Shown here piece after piece: positions 1-5,103 of a stretch of 5,103 nt of DNA. Source of the DNA: Acidobacteriota bacterium (GTDB taxonomy: Bacteria > Acidobacteriota > UBA890 > WLXD01); assembly GCA_022571615.1 (NCBI GenBank), contig JACZXM010000271.1, positions 1-5,103 of the forward strand, given 5' to 3'. Position numbers and translations under genes: made by a program. A model generated the notes under the pieces. The model made no database searches, had not been told where the DNA came from, and worked only from the letters and a program-made list of their open reading frames with translations. Numbering within the stretch: position 1 is the first letter of the stretch; each line of letters begins with the position of its first letter.

Positions 1-460
1 TGACCTTCGGCACGCCCGCTGCGTCCATCAGGATGTTGGTCGGTTTCAGATCGCGATGGGTGATCCCTTGGTTGTGCGCTGCGGCTACCGCCTGAGCCAG
101 CGGAATCGAAAACCGGAAGAACCGCTGCAGGGTCAGGCCGCCTGCCGGGATCAGCCGATCGAGAGTTTGTCCCTCGACCAACTCCATCGTCAGGAAGCGC
201 GTCTCACCCGAGATCTCGACCGAGTGCAGGGTGACGATGTTGGGGTGGTTGATCGCGGCGATTGCCTGCGCCTCGCGCTCGAAACGCTCCAGGCGCTCGG
301 GATCGGTTGCCAGCGCCGGTGACAGCACCTTGAGCGCGACCCGCCGGTGCAATCGGGTGTCCTCGGCCGCATAGACCTCCCCCATGCCGCCCCTGCCGAG
401 GGACTCGAGGATCCGGTACTGGCCGAAGGAGTCGCCGATCTTCACGTCCAGACGGTCCAC
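1..460 (-). CDS. Serine/threonine protein kinase, N-terminal part (runs off left edge)
   Basis: A Hanks-type (PknB-like) kinase that would phosphorylate Ser/Thr on unknown cytoplasmic targets. I translated the minus strand from GTG at 460 and it stays open to position 2, giving 153 residues. Visible motifs in order are the glycine-rich loop GRGGMGEVY (22-30), VALK with the ATP-binding Lys44, a helix-C Glu at about 63, the hinge region MELVEGQTL (92-100), and the catalytic loop HRDLKPTN (135-142) with catalytic Asp137. The window ends at PKV, just before the expected DFG, so activation loop, C-lobe and any sensor or transmembrane part are not seen. GTG 460 directly follows an in-frame TGA (463-461), so it is the earliest possible start. 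A second GTG at 445 (MKIGDSFG) is equally plausible because kinase homology begins after it, and neither has a clear Shine-Dalgarno sequence. It is divergent from the small ORF at 557. The family assignment is secure; the substrate and role are unknown. Confidence 0.95.
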   Translation of the reverse strand, partial: MDRLDVKIGDSFGQYRILESLGRGGMGEVYAAEDTRLHRRVALKVLSPALATDPERLERFEREAQAIAAINHPNIVTLHSVEISGETRFLTMELVEGQTLDRLIPAGGLTLQRFFRFSIPLAQAVAAAHNQGITHRDLKPTNILMDAAGVPKV

Positions 461-493
461 TCAAAGGCGCGCGTTAACCCGGGCAGAGCCTAT

Positions 494-506
494 CAGCCGC
501 TGGCTG
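494..506. promoter_or_regulatory. Short perfect inverted repeat between divergent genes
   Basis: CAGCC-GCT-GGCTG is a perfect inverted repeat with 5-bp arms and a 3-nt centre. It lies in the 96-bp gap between the kinase start (460, minus) and the antitoxin-like ORF (557, plus). Phd/YefM antitoxins often autoregulate by binding palindromes upstream of their gene, so it could be an operator. A 5-bp palindrome in GC-rich DNA also arises easily by chance. No convincing -35/-10 pair is visible nearby; the best is a weak TGGCAC (505-510) with GATACC (529-534). Confidence 0.15.
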
Positions 507-543
507 GCACGGCACTGTAGGCTCATCCGATACCGTCACGTCC

Positions 544-550
544 GGGGAGG
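544..550 (+). promoter_or_regulatory. Strong Shine-Dalgarno sequence for the ORF at 557
   Basis: GGGGAGG sits 6 nt before the ATG at 557, close to ideal for a ribosome binding site. It fixes the start of the antitoxin-like ORF. It also suggests the locus was translated in the past or still is, even though the C-terminal part of the product no longer matches the family. It is much stronger than anything before the dehydrogenase start at 846. Confidence 0.7.
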
Positions 551-556
551 AATGGG

Positions 557-811
557 ATGAAGGTAGCTGGGATTCGCGAGTTTCGATCGGCGCTGGCTTG
601 TCTGAACGGTGAGGAGCCTGTCTTGGTGATGCGCCCCGGAAAGGTCTCCGGGCGTCACTCGGGCGGGTCGTGGTTGTGCCTGTCGGCCATCTGCCCACGA
701 GCGACCTGCAGGGAGACCGACTCGTGTTCGGAGAGGATTCCTCGAAGAGACCGCGAATCTGTGCTTGGGTATTGGGATCCTGCTATCGGCCAATGTGAGT
801 ACCGTGCATGA
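557..811 (+). pseudogene. Phd/YefM-type antitoxin, probably frameshifted remnant
   Basis: The ATG at 557 opens an 84-residue ORF. Its first 32 residues (MKVAGIREFRS, then LNGEEPVLVMRPGKVSG) match the N-terminal pattern of Phd/YefM ('prevent-host-death') antitoxins, which bind DNA and neutralise a toxin with their C-terminal tail. After Gly32 (about 652) the in-frame product becomes Cys/Ser/Arg-rich and unlike the family. The frame shifted by -1 (+2) reads VVVPV, then GHLPTSDLQGDRL, from 667 on. This resembles the expected family continuation (a V-P-hydrophobic strand, then LPxDLxxEL) and ends at TGA 796-798. I infer a single frameshift near 652-667. The alternative is an intact short protein with a divergent tail. 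No PIN-type or other toxin follows; the next gene begins 34 nt downstream. The family comparison is from memory, not a search. Confidence 0.5.
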
Positions 812-845
812 ACATCGGTTATCTGGGAAATCCCGGTTAAGTCCC

Positions 846-3092
846 ATGGACTTGAAGAAGAGGGGTCAACTCGCGATCGTCGTGGTGGTCATCGCTCTGG
901 TCGCGACCTGGTACTGGTGGCCGGAAACGCCGCCCCCATTGGATCTTTCCGGGCCGACGGCGGATTGGCCCGAATGGGGAGGGGACGCCGGAGGACAGCG
1001 GTTCTCCCCGCTCACCCAGATCACCCGGGAGAACGTCCGCTTTCTCGAGATGGTCTGGGAGCATCACGGCGGCGACGTCTCCGACGGCGGTGGAGACATC
1101 CCGTCGACCACGTCGTATCAGCTTACGCCGATCCTCGTCGATGGAACGATGTACGGCTGTAGCCCGTTCAACCGGGTGTTCGCGCTCGACCCGGAGACCG
1201 GCGAGGAGATCTGGAGCTTCGACCCCGAAAGCGACCTGGCGAACACGCGGCCAGCCAACCAGTGGATCTGCCGCGGTGTTGCCCACTGGCTCGATCCCGA
1301 GCTCGGGGAGGTGCAGGAACCCGGTGAGGAGCAAGCGTGCAGGCGCCGCATCTATACGGCGACCAACGACGCCCGCTTGATCGCCCTCGATGCCGCGACC
1401 GGCGAGCCGTGTCAGGGCTTCGGCGAGGGCGGCCAGGTCGACCTGACGCGCGGGGTCGGCTCCTTCTGGTGGGAAGGGGAGTACCAGGTGACCTCGGCCC
1501 CGACGGTGATCCACGATCTCGTCGTGGTCGGCTCCGCGGTGAGTGACAATGGTCGGGTCGATGCGCCGAGCGGCGTGGTCCGTGCCTACGACGCACGAAG
1601 CGGCGAGATGCGCTGGGCGTGGGATCCGGTGACGCCCGAGTATCGCGAGAGACACCCGGAGGCACCTCCGGAGGGGGCGGAGTTCTTCCTCGGCACACCC
1701 AACGTCTGGGGCATGATGTCCGCCGATGCGGAGCGCGACCTTCTGTTCCTACCGACCGGGAACAGCTCACCGGACTACTACGGTGGCCAGCGCGACGGCA
1801 TCGACGAGTACGCCAGCTCCGTGGTCGCGCTGCGCGCCTCCACGGGCGCACTCGTCTGGTACTTCCAGACCGTACACCACGATCTCTGGGACTACGACGT
1901 GGCCGCACAGCCGACACTGACCACCGTCGTCCGCGATGGTCAGGAGCTGCCGGCCGTCGTGCAGGCAACGAAGATGGGCCTGATCTTTGTCCTGCACCGC
2001 GAGACCGGCGAGCCCATTTTGCCCGTGCAAGAAAGGCCCGTTCCGCAGGATGGGGTTGCAGGCGAGGTGCTCTCGCCGACTCAACCCTTCCCGGTGAAGC
2101 CACCTCCGCTGGTTCCTCACGCTCTCTCGCCCGACCGTGCGTGGGGCCTGACCCCCTGGCACAGGAGCGAGTGCAGGGAATGGATCGAGTCGCTCCGCTT
2201 CGACGGGATCTACACGCCGCCGAGCCTTCAGGGCTCCATGATGTATCCGGGCAACACCGGGGGCTCCAACTGGGGCGGGGTCGCTGTAGATCCCGTGCGC
2301 GGTGTCGCCGTTGCCAACGTCAACGACTTCCCGTTCACCGTGCGGCTGTTTCCGGCCGCTGAGTACGAGCGCGAGCGCGAGGCGAACCCCGGCGGCGAGG
2401 TTGCTCCGCAACGCGGCACGCCCTACGGAATGAGCCGAGCGCCTTTTTTGTCGCCCTTGGGACTGCCCTGTATCAAGCCGCCCTGGGGAACCATCTTGGC
2501 GGTGGAGCTGGCCACTGGGGAGGTGAAGTGGGAAGTACCCCTGAGCTTCATCGGATTGTTCAGCAGCGGCGGGCCGCTGATTACGGCAAGCGGCATTATC
2601 TTCATCGGCGCGGCGATGGACAACTACCTTCGCGCTTTCGACATCGCGACGGGGGAGGAGCTGTGGGCGGGCCGCCTGCCCGCGGGCGGTCAGGCGAACC
2701 CCATGACCTACCGCCTGCATGAGAATGGCCGGCAATTCGTGGTAATTGCAGCCGGTGGTCACGCCAAGATGGGTACCACCCTCGGGGATTCCATTGTCGC
2801 GTTTGCCCTCCCAGAGACAAGAACCCCAGTTTTCAGGTCTGTCGGGGGAACGTTGCTGTACGTTGGCTTGGCATTGGTCAGCGCCTTCCTGCTAATACGA
2901 TTCGGCAAGTACGTCTTCAGCAAGTGGCTGTGGTTCGGACTGCTGGTGGTGCTCGTCATCCTTTCCACGGAAACCACCTGGTTGATTACCCAGTCTATCG
3001 TGGCGATGGTGCTTTCCTTTGGCCTGGCGTTAGTCATTGCCTTTCTGCTCACGCGCTTCCGCAAGTACTTTCTTAGCAGGCGGCGCGTTTAG
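846..3092 (+). CDS. Membrane-anchored PQQ-dependent dehydrogenase (Gcd/QuiA type)
   Basis: This would oxidise a sugar, sugar acid or cyclic polyol in the periplasm with PQQ as cofactor and pass electrons to membrane quinone. I chose ATG 846 (748 residues). The frame is open further upstream to a TTG at 765, but those codons overlap the antitoxin-like ORF, and 846 gives a clean anchor: MDLKKRGQ, then a hydrophobic helix at 8-25. The 8-bladed propeller runs from about 41 (WPEWGGDAGGQRFSPL) to 656. Landmarks shared with E. coli Gcd are CRGV (142-145), GTPNVWG (283-289), HHDLWDYD (344-351, with Asp346 matching catalytic Asp466), ATKMG with Lys376 (like Lys493), SNWGGVAVD (474-482), GRLPAGGQANPMTY (609-622) and VVIAAGGH (632-639). 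The position of Gcd His262 is Gln139, so glucose may not be the substrate. Oddities are one N-terminal helix instead of five, and three extra C-terminal helices (669-736). No good Shine-Dalgarno precedes 846. The family is secure; the substrate is unknown. Confidence 0.93.
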   Translation: MDLKKRGQLAIVVVVIALVATWYWWPETPPPLDLSGPTADWPEWGGDAGGQRFSPLTQITRENVRFLEMVWEHHGGDVSDGGGDIPSTTSYQLTPILVDGTMYGCSPFNRVFALDPETGEEIWSFDPESDLANTRPANQWICRGVAHWLDPELGEVQEPGEEQACRRRIYTATNDARLIALDAATGEPCQGFGEGGQVDLTRGVGSFWWEGEYQVTSAPTVIHDLVVVGSAVSDNGRVDAPSGVVRAYDARSGEMRWAWDPVTPEYRERHPEAPPEGAEFFLGTPNVWGMMSADAERDLLFLPTGNSSPDYYGGQRDGIDEYASSVVALRASTGALVWYFQTVHHDLWDYDVAAQPTLTTVVRDGQELPAVVQATKMGLIFVLHRETGEPILPVQERPVPQDGVAGEVLSPTQPFPVKPPPLVPHALSPDRAWGLTPWHRSECREWIESLRFDGIYTPPSLQGSMMYPGNTGGSNWGGVAVDPVRGVAVANVNDFPFTVRLFPAAEYEREREANPGGEVAPQRGTPYGMSRAPFLSPLGLPCIKPPWGTILAVELATGEVKWEVPLSFIGLFSSGGPLITASGIIFIGAAMDNYLRAFDIATGEELWAGRLPAGGQANPMTYRLHENGRQFVVIAAGGHAKMGTTLGDSIVAFALPETRTPVFRSVGGTLLYVGLALVSAFLLIRFGKYVFSKWLWFGLLVVLVILSTETTWLITQSIVAMVLSFGLALVIAFLLTRFRKYFLSRRRV
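2865..2921 (+). repeat. Internal repeat copy 1 (transmembrane helix plus basic end)
   Basis: This encodes GLALVSAFLLIRFGKYVFS (residues 674-692). It matches copy 2 at 3021-3077 at 14 of 19 residues and about 42 of 57 bases. The start-to-start distance is 156 bp (52 codons), so the copies are in the same frame. The spacer encodes the middle helix of the membrane tail. Confidence 0.75.
3021..3077 (+). repeat. Internal repeat copy 2 (transmembrane helix plus basic end)
   Basis: This encodes GLALVIAFLLTRFRKYFLS (residues 726-744), paired with the copy at 2865-2921. Most base differences are at third codon positions (for example TTG/CTG, GCA/GCG and CGA/CGC in register). That points to an old duplication kept under protein-level selection rather than a recent one. 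Confidence 0.75.
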
Positions 3093-3100
3093 TTGACCTT

Positions 3101-3118
3101 GGCCCGGACCCTCGGGCC
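3101..3118. terminator. GC-rich hairpin after the PQQ dehydrogenase (possible terminator)
   Basis: GGCCCG-GACCCT-CGGGCC is a perfect 6-bp stem with a 6-nt loop, 8 nt past the dehydrogenase stop codon and before the convergent permease stop. Neither strand has a T-tract after the stem, so it is not a classical intrinsic terminator. It could still stabilise the mRNA 3' end or slow polymerase in a high-GC genome. Confidence 0.35.
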
Positions 3119-3150
3119 GGACCTGTGGTCCAACGACCGTGACCTACAGG

Positions 3151-3168
3151 GACACGGCGCCCCGTGTC
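3151..3168. terminator. Second GC-rich hairpin between convergent genes (possible bidirectional terminator)
   Basis: GACACGG-CGCC-CCGTGTC is a perfect 7-bp stem with a 4-nt loop, near the middle of the 142-bp gap between the two convergent stop codons (3092 and 3235). It lacks a U-tract on either strand. Its position suits a bidirectional transcription end, but sequence alone does not prove termination. Confidence 0.4.
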
Positions 3169-3234
3169 ACCCGACCGCGTTGCTGCTACGAAAGTTGGAG
3201 CAGCGGCCGGTAGCGGCTTCAGAAGGTGCCTTGG

Positions 3235-5103
3235 TTAGTCGCGCAGTGCCACCAGTGGATCGATGCGGGAGGCTCTGCGCGCCGGCAACCAGGCCGCCAA
3301 CGCGATGACGGCGAACAGACCTGCGACCGCGCCAAAGTGTGAGGCTGGGTCGAGCGGGTCGATACCGTAGAGGATCGACTCGGCCGTCCGCGCCAGGGCC
3401 ATTGCACCGCCGAGGCCGACGCTGATACCGATTGCGGCGAGCACCAGCGCCTGCCTGACCACCATGCGCCGGACGTCCGAGGCGCCCGCCCCGAGAGCCA
3501 TGCGCAGGCCGATCTCCGAGGTTCGCTGGCGAATCACGTATGCCACAACGCCGTAGACCCCAACACACCCGAGTACCAGCGAGACCCCGGCCGCGATCCC
3601 GAGAAGCGTCATGGTGAACGCCAGGGGGGCGTTGGCCTCGCCGATGGCGTCGCGCATCGTTCGCAGACGGACGAGCGGCAGATTGGCGTCGCGCTGCCAG
3701 ACGCGCTGCCGCACCGTCTCAAACAGCGTGTCCGATGGCAGCGAGCTGCGCAGCACGAAGGACATCTTGTGCGCCATGTCATAGCCGCCGCCGAGCATCG
3801 ATACGAACGCCATGGGCACCGTCTCCTCGGCCAGCGAGTCGGCCTTGACGTCGCCCACCACGCCGACGACGGTCAGCCACTGCGGGTCGCCGTAGCCGCG
3901 AAAGTCGACACGCTCACCGAGCGGGTCGGCCGCGCCGAAGAGAACCCGGGCCGCAGTCTGGTTCAGGACCAGGGCGTTGCTTCGGTCGTCGAGGTCTCGT
4001 TTTTCGAGCCACCGTCCGGCGATTACAGGCACGCGCAGGGCGTCCGTGTAATCCTCCGTGGCCCGGTTGACCCAGACGATCGGAGGCAGCTCGTCCTCGG
4101 CCAGGTGCACGCCCTCGACCTGCATCATTTCGCCCTGGCTCAGGCCACCGAACGGTAGCTCCCGGGCCGCCGCCACCGTTTCGACCCCGGGAATGGCCCG
4201 CAGCTCCTCCAGCAGCGCCACGTGAAAGGCCGCTGCCTCCTCGATCTCCGGGTAGTCGGTGCCGGGCAACGTGAGCTCGAACGTCACCAGGTCATCCGCG
4301 TCGAAGCCCGGGTCGACCGCGCGCAGCCGCAAGAAGCTGCGGGCCATCAGCGACGCCCCGATCAGCAGGATCAGCGCCAGCGCCACCTGAGCCACCACCA
4401 GGCCTCGCCGAGCCTGCGAGCTTGCGGCGCCCTGGGAGGATGAGCGACCGCCGCCCCGGAGCGTCTCGGCGACCGATCCGAGACGGCCGAGAGCCGGTAC
4501 ACACCCGAACGCGAACGCGGTTGCCAGGGTGATTGCCCCGGTGACCGCCAACACGGTGGCGTCGATGCCCACCTCGCTCAGGCGCGGGATGTTCACCGGC
4601 GCCGTATTCACCAGCAGGCGGACACCGAGCGTGGCAAGCAGTGTGCCCGCGACCCCGCCGGCGGCCGACAGCACCAGGCTCTCGGTCAGGAACAGGCGCA
4701 GCAGCCGGCCGCGGCTGGCCCCCAGGGCAACGCGAACCGCCGTTTCACGTTGCCTGGCTTCCGAGCGAACCAGCAGCAGGTTGGCCACATTGGCGACGGC
4801 GGTCAGCAGGACGAAGCCCACGGTTCCAAGCAGGATCCAAAGGGTGCGCCTGACTCCACCGACGGTCTGCTCGGCCAGACTCCGGATCACCGTGTGCACC
4901 CCGGCGGTCTCGAGCATTCCCCCGACGTCCTGGTCGGGGTACTCGATGTCGAAAGCGGCGATCTGCGCGTCGAGATCGCGCTGCACGTCCTCAATCGCCA
5001 CTCCAGGGATCATCCGGGCTACCGAGAATCCGGAGAATCCCCCGAAGTGCCGCTCGAAGTCCCACTCGTTATCGATCCACAGATCGCGTTCCCTAAAGTC
5101 GAA
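3235..5103 (-). CDS. ADOP/MacB-type FtsX-domain permease, C-terminal part (runs off right edge)
   Basis: An inner-membrane permease of the MacB/FtsX superfamily, closest in pattern to the 'acidobacterial duplicated orphan permeases'. The frame is open from 5103 to TAA (3237-3235), 622 residues with no start in view. The ATG at 5013 is internal: the 30 residues before it (ending SGFSVAR) join smoothly to MIPGVAIEDVQRDLDAQ, the usual 'R-L-pGv-EdaqaeL' end of the first periplasmic domain. Visible in order are a helix at about 88-112, FtsX signature RQRETAVRVALGASRGRL (117-134), helices near 143-165 and 183-204, a further helix at about 236-254, the second periplasmic domain (about 255-490), a helix at about 494-524, the second FtsX signature RQRTSEIGLRMALGAG (525-540), two more helices, and the tail ARRASRIDPLVALRD. 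The FtsX unit is thus duplicated within one chain. Such permeases are thought to export lipids, peptides or drugs with a separate ATPase, but no ATPase is in the window. The substrate is unknown. Confidence 0.93.
   Translation of the reverse strand, partial: FDFRERDLWIDNEWDFERHFGGFSGFSVARMIPGVAIEDVQRDLDAQIAAFDIEYPDQDVGGMLETAGVHTVIRSLAEQTVGGVRRTLWILLGTVGFVLLTAVANVANLLLVRSEARQRETAVRVALGASRGRLLRLFLTESLVLSAAGGVAGTLLATLGVRLLVNTAPVNIPRLSEVGIDATVLAVTGAITLATAFAFGCVPALGRLGSVAETLRGGGRSSSQGAASSQARRGLVVAQVALALILLIGASLMARSFLRLRAVDPGFDADDLVTFELTLPGTDYPEIEEAAAFHVALLEELRAIPGVETVAAARELPFGGLSQGEMMQVEGVHLAEDELPPIVWVNRATEDYTDALRVPVIAGRWLEKRDLDDRSNALVLNQTAARVLFGAADPLGERVDFRGYGDPQWLTVVGVVGDVKADSLAEETVPMAFVSMLGGGYDMAHKMSFVLRSSLPSDTLFETVRQRVWQRDANLPLVRLRTMRDAIGEANAPLAFTMTLLGIAAGVSLVLGCVGVYGVVAYVIRQRTSEIGLRMALGAGASDVRRMVVRQALVLAAIGISVGLGGAMALARTAESILYGIDPLDPASHFGAVAGLFAVIALAAWLPARRASRIDPLVALRD

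Larger units (their letters stand above)
2829..3089 (+). other. C-terminal three-helix membrane extension of the PQQ dehydrogenase
   Basis: Residues 662-748 lie beyond the normal end of the propeller (ALPE, 654-657), near where E. coli Gcd stops. Three hydrophobic helices are visible: about 669-684, 694-706 and 717-736. Charges follow the positive-inside rule. Helix 1 ends in RFGKY and helix 3 ends in RFRKYFLSRRR, while the loop STETT between helices 2 and 3 has no positive charge. This predicts a periplasmic propeller anchored at both ends, with the C-terminus in the cytoplasm. A role in quinone docking or anchoring, standing in for the missing N-terminal helices, is inference. Confidence 0.75.

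Noticed and set aside
505..520. TGGCACG-like element resembling a sigma-54 -24/-12 promoter
   Set aside because: The -24 half resembles TGGCAC, but the -12 half reads TGTA instead of TTGC, and no activator or further support is visible.
461..845. Possible small RNA, tRNA or CRISPR in the left intergenic region
   Set aside because: No cloverleaf, no regularly spaced repeats and no convincing promoter-terminator pair were found. The region is explained by the antitoxin-like ORF and its leader.
837..1655. 272-codon open frame on the minus strand opposite the dehydrogenase
   Set aside because: The plus-strand frame has clear family motifs throughout this stretch. The antisense frame has no recognisable domain and is explained by high GC.
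1659..1670. GGAGG-CA-CCTCC inverted repeat
   Set aside because: It is inside the dehydrogenase coding sequence and short, so it is probably incidental to codon content.
1168..2103. 311-codon Arg/Ser/Pro-rich open frame on the minus strand
   Set aside because: The Arg/Pro/Ser-rich composition is typical of a shadow frame in GC-rich DNA, and the real gene is on the opposite strand.
1619..2362. 247-codon open frame on the plus strand inside the dehydrogenase gene
   Set aside because: It is an out-of-frame, Arg-rich translation over a gene with intact catalytic motifs. There is no sign of a separate product.
1767..2762. 331-codon open frame on the minus strand
   Set aside because: It lies wholly opposite conserved PQQ-propeller motifs, including HHDLWD and GRLPAGGQ. 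Its translation is low in domain-like pattern, so it is a shadow frame.

Overview
No single undescribed system is evident in this window. It is a GC-rich stretch (one sampled 240-nt block of the central gene is about 65% GC) with two edge-truncated genes, one complete gene, and a small, probably decayed gene. A PknB-like Ser/Thr kinase, an ADOP/MacB-type FtsX permease without a visible ATPase, and a PQQ-dependent dehydrogenase together suggest a soil or environmental Acidobacteriota-like bacterium. That placement is an inference from gene families only; Gemmatimonadota or a related high-GC phylum would also fit.

Layout from left to right. (1) Positions 1-460, minus strand: the N-terminal 153 residues of a Hanks-type Ser/Thr kinase, cut by the window edge just before the expected DFG motif. 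(2) Positions 461-845: a divergent intergenic region. It holds a strong Shine-Dalgarno sequence and a short plus-strand ORF (557-811) that starts like a Phd/YefM-family antitoxin but loses the family pattern after about 32 residues, probably through a frameshift. No toxin partner is visible. (3) Positions 846-3092, plus strand: a complete membrane-anchored PQQ-dependent dehydrogenase of the Gcd/QuiA type, with an unusual C-terminal extension of three predicted transmembrane helices containing an internal repeat. (4) Positions 3093-3234: a convergent intergenic region with two perfect GC-rich hairpins. (5) Positions 3235-5103, minus strand: the C-terminal 622 residues of an ADOP-type permease whose reading frame runs off the right edge.

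The genes do not form an operon. The kinase diverges from the small ORF and dehydrogenase, and the dehydrogenase converges on the permease. The dehydrogenase would oxidise a sugar or polyol in the periplasm and pass electrons to the membrane quinone pool. The kinase and permease give no direct sign of acting with it. The most interesting point is the architecture of the dehydrogenase: one N-terminal anchor instead of the five helices of E. coli Gcd, a repeat-containing C-terminal membrane tail of lower GC content, and a Gln where E. coli Gcd has His262.
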